Of a stretch of 64,000 nucleotides of DNA, positions 42,857-52,319 are shown piece by piece. A program made the translations under genes and the position numbers. The stretch is from contig NZ_SDJP01000003.1 of NCBI RefSeq assembly GCF_004114995.1, forward strand, positions 24,001-88,000. Reading direction: 5' to 3'. Source of the DNA: Halorubrum amylolyticum (lineage in GTDB: Archaea > Halobacteriota > Halobacteria > Halobacteriales > Haloferacaceae). The notes beneath the pieces were generated by a model. That model did not search any database, was not told the DNA's origin, and saw only the letters and a list, made by a program, of their open reading frames with translations. Within the stretch, counting starts at the first letter, position 1, and every line of letters starts with the position of its first letter.

Positions 42857-44104
42857 ATGGACCACGAGCACGTCCGGGAGGTCGATCCCGCGGTCGCCGA
42901 CGCGCTGGCCGGGGAGCGCGACAGGCAAGAGCAGACGCTCGCGATGATCGCCAGCGAGAACCACGTCAGCGAGGCGGTGCTGGAGGCGCAGGGGAGCGTC
43001 CTCACGAACAAGTACGCCGAGGGCTACCCGGGCGGGCGGTACTACGCCGGCTGCGAGTACGCCGACGAGGTCGAGGAGCTCGCGATCGAGCGCGCGAAGG
43101 AGCTGTGGGGCGCCGACCACGTCAACGTCCAGCCCCACTCCGGGACGCAGGCGAATCAGGCCGTCTACTACGCCGTCCTGGACCCCGGCGACAAGATCCT
43201 CTCGCTGGACCTGAACCACGGCGGTCACCTCTCGCACGGTCACCCCGCGAACTTCACCGGGCAGATCTACGAGGTTGAGCAGTACGAGGTCGACGCCGAC
43301 ACCGGCTACATCGACTACGAGGGGCTCCGCGAGGCCGCCGAGGAGTTCGAGCCCGACATCGTCGTCTCCGGCTACTCCGCGTACCCGCGCACGGTCGACT
43401 GGGAGGAGATTCAGGCGGCCGCCGACGCGGTCGACGCCTACCACCTCGCCGACATCGCCCACATCACCGGGCTCGTCGCCGGGGGAGTCCACCCTTCCCC
43501 GGTCGGCGTCGCCGACTTCGTCACCGGCTCCACCCACAAGACGATCCGCGCCGGCCGCGGCGGGATCGTGCTGTGCGACGAGCAGTTCGCCGACGACGTC
43601 GACAAAGCCGTGTTCCCGGGCGGGCAGGGCGGGCCGCTCATGCACAACATCGCCGGCAAGGCGGTCGGGTTCAAGGAGGCGCTCGACCCCTCGTTCGACG
43701 AGTACGCGCAGAACGTGGTCGACAACGCTGACGTGCTCGCCGAGACGCTGCAGGACCACGGCTTCTCCCTCGTCTCCGGCGGCACCGACAACCACCTCGT
43801 GTTGGTCGACCTCCGCGACTCGCACCCGGACCTTCCGGGCGGCGACGCCGCGGACGCGCTCGCGGCCGCCAACATCGTCCTCAACGGGAACACGGTCCCC
43901 GGCGAGACGCGATCACCGTTCAACCCCTCGGGAGTTCGCGCGGGCACCGCCGGGCTCACGACCCGCGGCTTCGACGCGGACGCGATCAGGGAGGTCGGCG
44001 ACCTCATCCACCGCGTCGTCGACAACGTCGACAGCGACGACGTGATCTACGAGGTCGGCGAGCGCGTCGTCGAACTCTGCGAGGAGCACCCGCTGTACGA
44101 CTAG
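42857..44104 (+). CDS. glyA: Serine hydroxymethyltransferase
   Basis: Interconverts serine and glycine with transfer of a one-carbon unit to a folate carrier, using pyridoxal phosphate. The 415 residues show IASENHVSEAVLEAQGSVLTNKYAEGYPGGRYYAGCE, NVQPHSGTQANQAVYYAVLDPGD, the PLP Asp/His region LADIAHITGLVAGGVHPSP and the PLP-binding Lys228 in TGSTHKTIRAGRGG. VRAGTAGLTTRGF closes the substrate site. The length is normal. It follows 220 nt of divergent promoter space with a repeat. A tandem 15-bp duplication begins right after its stop codon. Confidence 0.95.
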   Translation: MDHEHVREVDPAVADALAGERDRQEQTLAMIASENHVSEAVLEAQGSVLTNKYAEGYPGGRYYAGCEYADEVEELAIERAKELWGADHVNVQPHSGTQANQAVYYAVLDPGDKILSLDLNHGGHLSHGHPANFTGQIYEVEQYEVDADTGYIDYEGLREAAEEFEPDIVVSGYSAYPRTVDWEEIQAAADAVDAYHLADIAHITGLVAGGVHPSPVGVADFVTGSTHKTIRAGRGGIVLCDEQFADDVDKAVFPGGQGGPLMHNIAGKAVGFKEALDPSFDEYAQNVVDNADVLAETLQDHGFSLVSGGTDNHLVLVDLRDSHPDLPGGDAADALAAANIVLNGNTVPGETRSPFNPSGVRAGTAGLTTRGFDADAIREVGDLIHRVVDNVDSDDVIYEVGERVVELCEEHPLYD

Positions 44105-44133
44105 CGCGATACCGTTCGGCGCGATACCGCTTG
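44104..44133 (+). repeat. 15-bp tandem duplication after the glyA stop codon
   Basis: Two near-identical 15-bp units, GCGCGATACCGTTCG (44104-44118) and GCGCGATACCGCTTG (44119-44133), begin at the last base of the stop codon. Confidence 0.8.
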
Positions 44134-44214
44134 GCGGCGTCGCGCTCGGCGGCCCCGCTCGACCGCCGGACCGAATCCGTACGTACAAAGTAGGGGGGGC
44201 TCCGACGGGTCGAT

Positions 44215-44625
44215 ATGGCTGACTCGTCGTTCCTCACAACACGCCTCGACCGCGACGCCGTCCCCCTCTCGGTCGGCGACCTGATCGCGCTGATCGTCCT
44301 GTTGACGATCGGCGCGCTCAACCACAGCAACGTCGAGTACCTGTCCGCGAACCCCCTGTACCTGCTCGAAGTGTACGCGCCGTTCCTGATCGGATGGGTG
44401 CTCGTCGCGCCCCTGATCGGTGCGTACTCGGCCGGCGCCGTCGAGACCGCGAAGTCGTCGGTCCCGCTGGTCATTCGGTCGTGGATACCGGCCGCGGTCG
44501 TCGGGCTCGCGCTCCGCCAGTTCGTCTTCCGCGGGAGCGCCGCCCTGACGTTCGCGGCGGTCATGCTCGTTCTCGGGTCGGTCGTGCTCGGCGGCTGGCG
44601 CGCGCTGTACTTCAAGCTCCGGTAA
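44215..44625 (+). CDS. DUF3054 family membrane protein
   Basis: 136 residues and four helices: VGDLIALIVLLTIGALNHSNVEYL, APFLIGWVLVAPLIGAYSAGA, SWIPAAVVGLALRQFVFRG and ALTFAAVMLVLGSVVLGGWRALYFKLR. The first helix with ALNH and the FLIGWVLVAPLIGAY motif are those of the DUF3054 family, found in actinobacteria and haloarchaea. Function unknown. It is downstream of glyA (110-nt gap) with no clear operon partner. Confidence 0.82.
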   Translation: MADSSFLTTRLDRDAVPLSVGDLIALIVLLTIGALNHSNVEYLSANPLYLLEVYAPFLIGWVLVAPLIGAYSAGAVETAKSSVPLVIRSWIPAAVVGLALRQFVFRGSAALTFAAVMLVLGSVVLGGWRALYFKLR

Positions 44626-44827
44626 GCGGCCGCGTTCACGCTCAAAGACGGTCGCGTCGACGTTTCGACCGCCGCGTTCGCAGTCTCGAACTCGCTTTTC
44701 ACACCCGTTCCGAGCGCGATCTCCGCCCGACCATCGCCACCCGACCATCTCCGCCACGTCACCACTCGCCGATCACCGACGAATACGCCGTCATACCTTA
44801 TGCGATCATCCGGCAGCGTTGATCGGT
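44626..44827. other. Intergenic region
   Basis: No convincing gene. CATACCTTATGCG (about 44792-44804) is the only A/T-rich segment and could be the promoter of the small gene that starts at 44828. Confidence 0.4.
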
Positions 44828-45031
44828 GTGACCGCCGTGTTGAACCTTGTCGGGCTGTCGTTGACGGCCGCGCTTCCCGGGGGCGCACTCGTCGCGGGGG
44901 CCATCGTGGCCCACGCGATGTTCGTCAAGGCCCCAGTCACGAACGAGGCGCGCGTCTGGACCGACCGCGCCGCGGGACGCTCTACCGGTCAGTCACGGGT
45001 CGGCCGATCGCGGACCGGCGGCGCCGACTGA
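44828..45031 (+). CDS. Possible small membrane protein
   Basis: 67 residues from a GTG at 44828 (a TTG at 44819 is also possible): VTAVLNLVGLSLTAALPGGALVAGAIVAHAMFVKAPVTNEARVWTDRAAG. Two short hydrophobic stretches precede a basic and polar tail. A CCTTATG box lies about 30 nt upstream. The GC-rich background makes short frames unreliable, and I recognise no family, so this is tentative. Confidence 0.35.
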   Translation: MTAVLNLVGLSLTAALPGGALVAGAIVAHAMFVKAPVTNEARVWTDRAAGRSTGQSRVGRSRTGGAD

Positions 45032-45121
45032 CGGGACCGTCCCGTCGCACCGACCGCGAATCGCTGATCGACCGTTCCGGTTCCCTGTACGGTTTAGTCC
45101 CCCGCGCCCGACCGGATCGGT

Positions 45122-46120
45122 ATGACCGACGCCCTGTTCCTGACGAGCGCCGAGGTCGACGACCTCGCCGAGCCGGCCGACTACGTCGCGGTCGTCCGCG
45201 ACGCCTACCGCCAGATCGGCGAGGGCGCGCCCGCGGAGCCGCGGACGAAGCTGTTCAACCGCGAGCCGCCGGGAATGTTCACCACCTACGCCGCGGTGCT
45301 TCCGGAGACCGGCGCGATGGGCGGGTACTCCTACTCCGCCGGCTTCGGTGCGGGCGACGCGTGGTTCATGACGCCGCTTTTCGACGCCGAGTCGGGCGAG
45401 CCGCTGGCGCTGCTCGACGGCGCCTCGATGAACCCGTTTAAGACGGGTGCCGCGGGGGCGACCGCGGTCGACGCGCTCGCCCGCGCGGACGCGACCGAAC
45501 TCGCCGTGATCGGCAGCGGCGCGCAGGCCCGCGGTCAACTCGCGACGACCGCGACCGTCCGCGAGTTCGAGGCGGTCCGCGTCTTCTCTCCGACCGCGGA
45601 GAACCGCGAGGCGTTCGCCGCGGCGTTCGACGGTCGGCTCGACGCCGACGTGTCGGCGGTCGCGAGCGCGAGCGACGCCCTCGCCGGCGCCGACGTGGTC
45701 ATCACCGCGACCACCGCGAGCGACCCGGTGATCGACGACGCGGATGTCGAGCCCGGCACCCACGTCACCGCGATGGGCCAGTACCACCCGGAGAAGAACG
45801 AGTTGCCGCCCGAACTCGTCGCGCGGGCGACCTACGTCCCCGACCTCCGGGCGCGCGCCACGCAGGACGCCGGGTCGTTCCTCGCGGCGATCGAGGCGGG
45901 GCTGGTCGACGAGGACCACGTCGCGGCCGAACTGGGTGAGATCGTCGCCGGAGGGCATCCCGGCCGGACCGGCGACGACGAGGTCACGGTGTTCGACTCC
46001 GGCGGGACGGGGATCGAGACGGTCGCAGCCGCGAACATGCTCTACGAGCGGGCGAGCGAGGAGGGGCGGGGAGAGACGATCGACTTCGCGCCCGCGAGCG
46101 AGGCGCTCACGGGGGAGTGA
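45122..46120 (+). CDS. Ornithine cyclodeaminase/mu-crystallin family oxidoreductase
   Basis: 332 residues. The N-terminal part ([42 protein letters not shown]) and the Rossmann segment [15 protein letters not shown], then [14 protein letters not shown], are the family pattern. Members include ornithine cyclodeaminase, alanine and tauropine dehydrogenases and imine reductases. [17 protein letters not shown] is the substrate-site region. The specific substrate cannot be inferred; alanine dehydrogenase activity is known for an archaeal member. It ends 91 nt before priS. Confidence 0.88.
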   Translation: MTDALFLTSAEVDDLAEPADYVAVVRDAYRQIGEGAPAEPRTKLFNREPPGMFTTYAAVLPETGAMGGYSYSAGFGAGDAWFMTPLFDAESGEPLALLDGASMNPFKTGAAGATAVDALARADATELAVIGSGAQARGQLATTATVREFEAVRVFSPTAENREAFAAAFDGRLDADVSAVASASDALAGADVVITATTASDPVIDDADVEPGTHVTAMGQYHPEKNELPPELVARATYVPDLRARATQDAGSFLAAIEAGLVDEDHVAAELGEIVAGGHPGRTGDDEVTVFDSGGTGIETVAAANMLYERASEEGRGETIDFAPASEALTGE

Positions 46121-46211
46121 ACCGAAGGGAACGACCGGGGAGCCGCCGTCCCCGCCCGCGGCGACCGCGAACGATACGTTGATACGTCGACCGCCGGTAC
46201 CCGATGAGACG

Positions 46212-47375
46212 ATGGACGACCGGACGCGCGAGTACCTCAAGGGCCGGTTCGGCGACTACTACCGCCGGGCCTCGCCGGCGCTCCCGCCGGACGCGAACCT
46301 CCGCGAGTGGGGCCACATCCCGTGGACTCCCGGGTCGGGCACGACGATGCTCCGGCACCAGTCGCTGTACGATCTGGGCGACGTGGACACGTTCTTCGCG
46401 GACAACGCGCCCCGGCACGCGTACTTCTCGGCCGCCCGCTACGACGACCCCGGCGCGTCGACGATGTCGGGGAAGGGGTGGCGCTCCGCCGACCTCGTCT
46501 TCGACCTCGACGCCGACCACCTCCCCGGGGTCGACCCGGAGACCACCTCGTACCCCGAGATGCTCGCCGAGTGCAAGGAGGCGCTCCTGCGGCTCCTCGA
46601 CTTCCTCGACGACGACTTCGCGTTCGACGACCTCACCGTCGTCTTCTCCGGCGGCCGCGGCTACCACGTCCACGTCCGCGACGAGAGCGTCCGGGAGCTG
46701 AACAGCGACGCGCGCCGCGAGATCGTCGACTACGTCCGCGCGATCGACCTCGACACGGAGGGGCTGATCCGGACGGTCTCCGAGCGCGGCACGACGAAGC
46801 GCGTCCTCCGGACCGAGGGCGGCTGGGGGGCGCGCGTCCACGAGGCCCTGATCGAGTACGCCGACGACCTCCGCGACATGGATGAGGGCGAGGCCCGAGA
46901 GCGGCTGATGGAGCTCGAGGGGATCGGCGAGGGGCGCGCGGAGACGATCCTCGGCGCCTTCGAGCGCAACCCCACCGCGGTCCGCGAGGGCAACGTGGAG
47001 GCGGGCGGGCCGGGCGTCCGCCGGCTCGTCTCCGCGCTGGCCGCGCGCGTGACCGCGACCGACACCGCGCCGATCGACGAGCCGGTCACTACCGACACGC
47101 GGCGACTCATCCGCCTGCCGGGCACGCTGCACGGCGGCTCCGGGCTCGTCGTCACCCCGATCGACCGCGACGAGCTGGACGAGTTCGACCCGCTCCGGGA
47201 CGCGGTCCCGGACCGGTTCGTCGGGCGCGAGATCCGGATCGAAACCGACGCCGATCGGACGGTAGAATTAAACGGCGAGCGCGTTAGAGTTGAACCCGGT
47301 AGAAACGCCGTGCCGGAGTTCGCGGGAATCTTCCTGATGGCCCGCGGCGAGGCGCGGAAAGCCCCCGAACGATGA
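46212..47375 (+). CDS. priS: DNA primase small subunit PriS
   Basis: Catalytic subunit of the archaeal/eukaryotic-type primase, which makes short primers for replication. 387 residues. The metal-binding pair is D98-L-D100 in [20 protein letters not shown] precedes it, and the region [16 protein letters not shown] holds the SGGRGxHxH motif that binds nucleotide. [13 protein letters not shown] is also diagnostic. The start [19 protein letters not shown] is at 46212. The GINS gene follows after 10 nt, a coupling kept in haloarchaea. PriL is not here. Confidence 0.95.
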   Translation: MDDRTREYLKGRFGDYYRRASPALPPDANLREWGHIPWTPGSGTTMLRHQSLYDLGDVDTFFADNAPRHAYFSAARYDDPGASTMSGKGWRSADLVFDLDADHLPGVDPETTSYPEMLAECKEALLRLLDFLDDDFAFDDLTVVFSGGRGYHVHVRDESVRELNSDARREIVDYVRAIDLDTEGLIRTVSERGTTKRVLRTEGGWGARVHEALIEYADDLRDMDEGEARERLMELEGIGEGRAETILGAFERNPTAVREGNVEAGGPGVRRLVSALAARVTATDTAPIDEPVTTDTRRLIRLPGTLHGGSGLVVTPIDRDELDEFDPLRDAVPDRFVGREIRIETDADRTVELNGERVRVEPGRNAVPEFAGIFLMARGEARKAPER

Positions 47376-47385
47376 CGGACGACAA

Positions 47386-48507
47386 ATGAACCTCGACGAG
47401 CTTCGATCCGCGCAGGCGAAGGAACGCCGCAAGGACAGCCTCCAGCACCTGCGGGACTCCTTTTACGACGACGTCGCCGCCTACGTCGCCGACCTGCGCG
47501 CGGCCCGCGACCGCCGCGCCGAGCAGGTCGACAAGCCGTTCTCCGACGACGACGTGCGGCGGATGTCCGACGAGGTCGAGACCGCCGAAGAGGTCGCGGA
47601 GGCGGTGTACGAGCGCCGCGTCGGTAAGGTCGTCAAGCTCGCGTCGTTCGCGGCGGCGGACATGCCGGTCGACGCCGACGGGATGACCACGGAGGAGCGA
47701 CGGCTCTTCGACGACCTCGTCGACCGGATCGGCGAGAACAAGTCGCGCGTGCTCGACGTGCTCGCCGGCGAGGCGCCCCCGGACTCGGCCGACCCGGTAC
47801 CGACGGAAAGCGCGGAGCCAGCGGGGGACGCGACGACGACCCGGGAGGCGATGACATCCGGAGACGCGACGACGACCCGGGAGGCGCCGGCCGCGCTCGA
47901 CGAGGCGGACCCGGCACCGTCCGCGCCGGAGCCCGAACCTCCGGCGGAAACGCCGCCGCAGGGGGACGGCGGAACGGAGGAAACGGCGGGGACCGAGGGG
48001 AGCGCCGACGCGCTCGCGGGCGCCATGGGCGGGTCGGACGGCGAGGTGACCGACGCCCTCGACGCCACGACCGACGGCGGAGCGCGGCCGGCCGACGCCC
48101 CGCCCGCGGACGCCGGTCCGGCCGCGAGCGACGGTCCGACTCCGGTCCCGCCGGAGCCCGCACCCCCCGGAGCGCCGGGCGCGGACACCGACGAGGGGGC
48201 TGAGACGGCTGGGGGCGACGACGGTGGGGCCGGCGACGTTCCTGAATCCGCCGACGCCCCTGACCCCACCGATACTCCTGACCCCACCGACAGTTCCGAC
48301 GCCGCCGCTCCCGACGCCACCGACAGTTCCGACGCCGCCGCTTCCGACGCCACCGACCGTGCCACGGTCAGGATCACCCGCGACGTGGGGGCGATCTTCG
48401 GAGTCGACGAGCGGGAGTACGACCTCGCGAGCGAGGACGTCGTGACCCTCCCCGCCGAGAACGCGGAGCCGCTGGTTCAGCGGGACGCCGCGGAGCGGCT
48501 CGACTGA
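47386..48507 (+). CDS. GINS family replication protein with a long low-complexity linker
   Basis: Part of the CMG-like replicative helicase. 373 residues. The conserved N-terminal A domain (MNLDELRSAQAKERRKDSLQHLRDSFYDDVAAYVADLR, KPFSDDDVRRM, ERRVGKVVKLASFAA, LFDDLVDRIGENKSRVLDVLAGE) covers about 1-125, and the C-terminal B domain (ATVRITRDVGAIFGVDEREYDLASEDVVTLPAENAEPLVQRDAAERLD) the last 50. The roughly 190-residue linker between is Ala/Pro/Thr/Asp-rich, with the repeats DPTDTPDPTDSS and DAAAPDATDSSDAAAS. Archaeal GINS51 proteins usually have no linker of such length. Co-transcribed with priS. Confidence 0.87.
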   Translation: MNLDELRSAQAKERRKDSLQHLRDSFYDDVAAYVADLRAARDRRAEQVDKPFSDDDVRRMSDEVETAEEVAEAVYERRVGKVVKLASFAAADMPVDADGMTTEERRLFDDLVDRIGENKSRVLDVLAGEAPPDSADPVPTESAEPAGDATTTREAMTSGDATTTREAPAALDEADPAPSAPEPEPPAETPPQGDGGTEETAGTEGSADALAGAMGGSDGEVTDALDATTDGGARPADAPPADAGPAASDGPTPVPPEPAPPGAPGADTDEGAETAGGDDGGAGDVPESADAPDPTDTPDPTDSSDAAAPDATDSSDAAASDATDRATVRITRDVGAIFGVDEREYDLASEDVVTLPAENAEPLVQRDAAERLD

Positions 48508-48580
48508 GGCCGCGTCTCGGTGCCCGCTGCCGACGCCCGGACCGACGAGCACTAACGCGGCGGACGAGTAGCGTCCGGCG

Positions 48581-49831
48581 ATGGAGGTCGAGTTCCTCGG
48601 CGGCGCCCGCGAGGTGGGACGGAGCGCGGTCCTCGTCGACGACGCGCTGCTCTTGGACTACGGTCTGCTGACCGCGGACCCGCCGCAGTACCCCCTCCGC
48701 GACCCCGAGCCCGACGCGGTGGTGGTCTCGCACGGCCACCTCGACCACGTCGGCGCGGTGCCGGCCCTCCTGAAGGGGGACCGGCGGCCGGCGGTCCACT
48801 GGACGCCCCCGACCGCGGAACTCGCGCGGACGCTGGCGCGCGACACACTGAAACTCCACGGCAACAGCCCCCGCTGTCCCTTCTCGGAGGAGCACGTCGC
48901 GCGGCTCGGCGAAGTCGAGGAGCGTCACGCCTACGCGGAGCCGTTCGCGGTGGCGGGCGGCGTCGACGGCGGCGGATACGAGGTGACGCTGTTCAACGCC
49001 GGCCACATCCCGGGATCGGCGCACGTCCTTGTCGACGACGGCGATACTCGCCTGCTGTACACCGGCGACTTCCACACCGACGACCAGCGGCTCGTCTCGG
49101 GCACGATCGCCAGACCCGACGCCGACGTCGTCATCTGCGAGTCGACGTACGCGGACGTGACCCACGAGGACCGCCGCGCCGTCGAGGATCGCTGGGCGGA
49201 GCGCGTGCGGACGACGATCTGGGAGGGCGGCACCGTCGTCGCGCCCGCGTTCGCCATCGGGCGGACACAGGAGCTCATGCTCGTCGCCGAGGCGAACGAC
49301 CTGACGCCCTACGTCGACGGGATGGGCGTCGGGGTGACGCGGCTCCTTCGGCGACACCCCGAGTTCCTGCGCGATCCGGAGGCGCTCCGCCGAGCCAAGG
49401 GCGCCGCGCGCTTCGTCACCGGGCGGGACGGCCAGCGCGAGCGGATCGCTCGCGACAACGCGCTGATCGTCACCACCTCGGGGATGCTCGCCGGCGGTCC
49501 CGTCCACTCGTACCTCCCGGAGATACGCGGCAGCCCGACGAACGCGGTGACGCTCACCGGGTATCAGGTCGAGGGGACGCCCGGCCGGGAGCTACAGGAG
49601 CACGGCCGGCTGGCGATAAACGGGACGGTGCGTCCCGTCAGCGCCCGGGTGGCGTCGTTCGACTTCTCCGCGCACGCCGACCGCGGGGGATTGGAGGCGT
49701 TCCTCGACGCCTACCGCGGGGCGCGCGTCCTCGTGACCCACGGCGACCGCTGCGAGGCGTTCGCGGCCGACCTCCGTGCGGACGGGTTCGCGGCGAGCGC
49801 GCCGGAGCTGGGAGAGATGGCGGTGTTGTGA
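48581..49831 (+). CDS. Beta-CASP metallo-beta-lactamase nuclease
   Basis: 416 residues. The metallo-beta-lactamase motif is S50-H51-GH53-LD55-H56, with further zinc ligands in FNAGHIPGSAH, and LLYTGDFHTDDQRL. The beta-CASP parts, VICESTYADVTH, VVAPAFAIGRTQELMLV, the AHADRGGLEAFL His motif B and VLVTHGDRCEAFAADL, place it with CPSF73/RNase J relatives. No KH domains are present at the N-terminus, so it is of the shorter archaeal type rather than aCPSF1. It would act on RNA 3' ends or as an exonuclease; the exact activity is open. Confidence 0.9.
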   Translation: MEVEFLGGAREVGRSAVLVDDALLLDYGLLTADPPQYPLRDPEPDAVVVSHGHLDHVGAVPALLKGDRRPAVHWTPPTAELARTLARDTLKLHGNSPRCPFSEEHVARLGEVEERHAYAEPFAVAGGVDGGGYEVTLFNAGHIPGSAHVLVDDGDTRLLYTGDFHTDDQRLVSGTIARPDADVVICESTYADVTHEDRRAVEDRWAERVRTTIWEGGTVVAPAFAIGRTQELMLVAEANDLTPYVDGMGVGVTRLLRRHPEFLRDPEALRRAKGAARFVTGRDGQRERIARDNALIVTTSGMLAGGPVHSYLPEIRGSPTNAVTLTGYQVEGTPGRELQEHGRLAINGTVRPVSARVASFDFSAHADRGGLEAFLDAYRGARVLVTHGDRCEAFAADLRADGFAASAPELGEMAVL

Positions 49832-49837
49832 GGGTGA

Positions 49838-50392
49838 TTAGCGGCTGTTATTCTCACCATCGCCTCGGGCGCGATCGCCCCTGCCCCCCGGTGCCTCACT
49901 CTCGGGGACGCACGTCACGTTGAGGGTGCGGTCCAGCGAGACGCTTGCCCCCGGACCGCTGCCGGTCGCCTCGAACTCGAGCGCGACCGTCTGCTCCGTG
50001 GAACACTCCAGCGTGACGCTGACGGGAGCGGCGGACCCCCGATCGAGGTGATCGGGGGCGCCGAAGGCCTCGACCGTGGGACCGGCCCCCGCGTCTTCGC
50101 TCGAAACGTCGACCGAGAAGCTATCGAGGCGGACGCCGAACCGGTTGCGGTACTCGACGAGCACCGTGGACGTGTTCTCGGTGATCGCCTCGTTCTCGTC
50201 GGCGACCGGCTCGTAGCCGAGGTACGCTCGCTCGTCGTCGGTGACGGTGACCGCGAGCCCGCGATCGGCGTCCATCGCGGAGAAGCCGGCGGTGCCGAAG
50301 ACGAGCCCGACCGCCGCCGTGAACGCGAGCAGGATGCTCAGGGCACGGAGGACGCTCACGCGGGACGGCGGCGGTCGGGTGATCGTGCTCAT
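49838..50392 (-). CDS. DUF1102/TasA-like secreted or membrane-anchored protein
   Basis: 184 residues. A signal or anchor helix (VSVLRALSILLAFTAAVGLVFGTAGFSAM) leads into DADRGLAVTVTDDERAYLGYEPVADENEAITENTSTVLVEYRNRFGVRLDSFSV. The order FG(T)AGFSAMDADRG...V.V..D..AYLG is the start pattern of SipW-dependent, camelysin/TasA-like proteins (DUF1102 group) that haloarchaea export and perhaps assemble in fibres. It ends ENNSR in an Arg/Gly-rich tail. Two more members follow in this patch, one a pseudogene. It is transcribed 16 nt downstream of the HTH gene on the minus strand. Confidence 0.75.
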   Translation of the reverse strand: MSTITRPPPSRVSVLRALSILLAFTAAVGLVFGTAGFSAMDADRGLAVTVTDDERAYLGYEPVADENEAITENTSTVLVEYRNRFGVRLDSFSVDVSSEDAGAGPTVEAFGAPDHLDRGSAAPVSVTLECSTEQTVALEFEATGSGPGASVSLDRTLNVTCVPESEAPGGRGDRARGDGENNSR

Positions 50393-50408
50393 TCGCGGGC
50401 TCGTTCGT

Positions 50409-50996
50409 TCATTGGCGCTTGCGGAGTTCGGGTGGTTTCCCCGTGTTGCCGAGGCGGGCGCGTCGCCCGACGACGTGGTGGACGATCGACGACACGCTGA
50501 AGACGGTGACTGTGAAGATCCCGACGTCGAGCGGAGCGAGCGCTGCGAACCCCGGCGTGTCGGTCGCGACCGCGAGAAGCAGCGAGACCGCAACGCCCGC
50601 GAGCCCGACGTAATAGAGGCTCCAGGGGATCTCCCTGCTTTTCAGCACCTCGACGTGGATGTCCAGGTTCTCCAGTTCGGGCGTCGCCCGGACGAGGTTC
50701 TCCTCCTCGTCGATCGTCACCACGTTCTTCTCCTCCAGTTTCGGCAAGTGGGTGCGCTGGAGCGTGCTGTACACGTTTCGGCGGTCCTCGTACGTGACCT
50801 CATCCGGCTCGACGCCGACTTCCCAGGCGGTGACGTGCCTGGAGAGGTCGGAGACCTCGACCGCCCCCTCCCTGCGTTTGAGCGCGTGGATGACGAACCG
50901 TCGCCGACGGTTCGAGAGCACCTCGAAGATCTCGTCTTCGGACAGTTCACCCCCGTTCGAGTTCGATCCGTCCGCCGTGGTGAGAGTGGATACCAT
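50409..50996 (-). CDS. Winged HTH protein with two membrane helices (DUF7344-like)
   Basis: 195 residues from the ATG at 50996. LSEDEIFEVLSNRRRRFVIHALKRREGAVEVSDLSRHVTAWE is the DUF7344 winged-helix motif, extended by YEDRRNVYSTLQRTHLPKLEEKNVVTIDEEENLVRA. The C-terminal third has two helices, WSLYYVGLAGVAVSLLLAVA and VGIFTVTVFSVSSIVHHVVG. Such membrane-tethered regulators are often found next to TasA-like genes in haloarchaea and may control them. It is divergent from the TasA-like gene at 51441 and transcribed into another member. Confidence 0.8.
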   Translation of the reverse strand: MVSTLTTADGSNSNGGELSEDEIFEVLSNRRRRFVIHALKRREGAVEVSDLSRHVTAWEVGVEPDEVTYEDRRNVYSTLQRTHLPKLEEKNVVTIDEEENLVRATPELENLDIHVEVLKSREIPWSLYYVGLAGVAVSLLLAVATDTPGFAALAPLDVGIFTVTVFSVSSIVHHVVGRRARLGNTGKPPELRKRQ

Positions 50997-51440
50997 TGCT
51001 GTGAACCCCTTTCGCCGGCCGAAGGCCCCCAACCCGAACCGGCGAATCTCGCTTGTATCGTATGGGAGGATATGGCATAAAGTGGTAGGATAGTTTATCT
51101 ATAATCCTTCGACCGATGAGCGGATGGGTCCCCTCATCGTTCGCGAGAGGAGGGTCTGAACCGGAGTATGAGACCCCATACGATTCGATCGGCGACGGGT
51201 CCTGCGCATCAACGACTGTCTGAAGACCGGCTTGAGGCGCGATACGACCCGCAGATCCGACCGGCGGGAACAACGGGAGACGATCGGTCCGCGACGAGTT
51301 GTCCTCGAAGACCTGACGAGTCGCGCTCGGGATCGTGTCGAGGATCTCATAACGAAGTACCTCCCCTTGCATGGGTTTCCCAAGCACTTCCGGCCGGAAG
51401 GCCCGGTTGCGGGGGTGTGTGAACACAGGTGAGATACGAC
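50997..51440. other. 444-bp divergent regulatory region
   Basis: A/T-richer at the left (AGGATATGGCATAAAGTGG and GATAGTTTATCTATAATCC at about 51067-51107), which contains the self-complementary GATAGTTTATC, a likely promoter and operator for the HTH gene on the minus strand. The rest (51110-51440) holds no gene that I can support. Confidence 0.45.
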
Positions 51441-52244
51441 ATGGAACGACGCAAATTCGTCGTCGGACTGGGCGCATTGGCTTCAGGAAGCGCGGCCGCG
51501 ATGGGTACAGGCGCGTTCACGAGCGCGTCGATGGCACGGGACGCGAACGTCACCGTGGCGAACGACGCGAACGCGTACATCCAGCTCGTTCCCGGCGGCG
51601 CGCGCGGCGTCGGCGGGAAGATCGGGGAGGAAAACGGCGAGCTGTACATCGACCTCGGCCGAAACGCGGGGGGGAGCGGAGTCAACGACGACTCCCGGTA
51701 CCAGCTCGGCGCGATGAACGACGAGGCGAAAGGCGACCAGATCGACTTCGAGAGCCTGCACGACAGCGACACCGACCCGGATGCGGCGGGCAACGGGGCG
51801 CCGTGGGTGTCCGATAACGGCGGCACCGACCAGTCGGCGTTCGTCGTTCACAACCAGAGCGGACAGACGCTCGACATCGAGATCGGACTGAACACCGAGT
51901 CGAGCAACCCGGGCGCGACCGTCTACCTGCAGGGGTCGGCGACCGAGATCAGCGGCGACGACGGGCCCGTTTCGGGACCCGACGACCCCAGCACCGTCGA
52001 CGGGGCCACGGCCACAAACACCGCCACCCTCGACCTTGACGATCCGACGGACGGACAGAGCGGGGCCAAGCAGGCCCTGAGCTTCAACAACGACAACGAC
52101 CCCGACGAGGCGATCCCGCCGGGCGAGTCCGTGTACGTCTCCATGCAGGTCGACACCCGGGACGACGAGACGGCTCACGATACCGATCTCGCGGAGGAGC
52201 TGGTCGTCAGCGCCAACAACGCCGCCGACCCCGGGGTGGAGTAG
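51441..52244 (+). CDS. DUF1102/TasA-like exported protein
   Basis: 267 residues from the ATG at 51441 (MERRKFVVGLGALASGSAAAMGTGAFTSASMARDANVTVANDANAYIQLVPGG). The N-terminus has an RRKFVVGLGALA twin-arginine-like signal and the family motif GTGAFTS. The mature part is Asp/Asn/Gly-rich and mostly beta, ending with ESVYVSMQVDTRDDETAHDTDLAEELVVSANN. In Bacillus, related TasA proteins form biofilm fibres processed by SipW; for haloarchaea the role is not known. A decayed paralogue follows 75 nt downstream, and the regulator lies upstream. Confidence 0.82.
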   Translation: MERRKFVVGLGALASGSAAAMGTGAFTSASMARDANVTVANDANAYIQLVPGGARGVGGKIGEENGELYIDLGRNAGGSGVNDDSRYQLGAMNDEAKGDQIDFESLHDSDTDPDAAGNGAPWVSDNGGTDQSAFVVHNQSGQTLDIEIGLNTESSNPGATVYLQGSATEISGDDGPVSGPDDPSTVDGATATNTATLDLDDPTDGQSGAKQALSFNNDNDPDEAIPPGESVYVSMQVDTRDDETAHDTDLAEELVVSANNAADPGVE

Positions 52245-52319
52245 CTCGACCGGTCTCGCGGGCCCGACGCAGCCCGCGTACTGAGCCGACGCAGACACGT
52301 CACACGAGATCCGGATACG

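Noticed and set aside
44394..44822. Plus-strand Arg-rich frame behind the DUF3054-like gene
   Set aside because: It overlaps that gene in another frame, and its composition is that of a GC-rich shadow.
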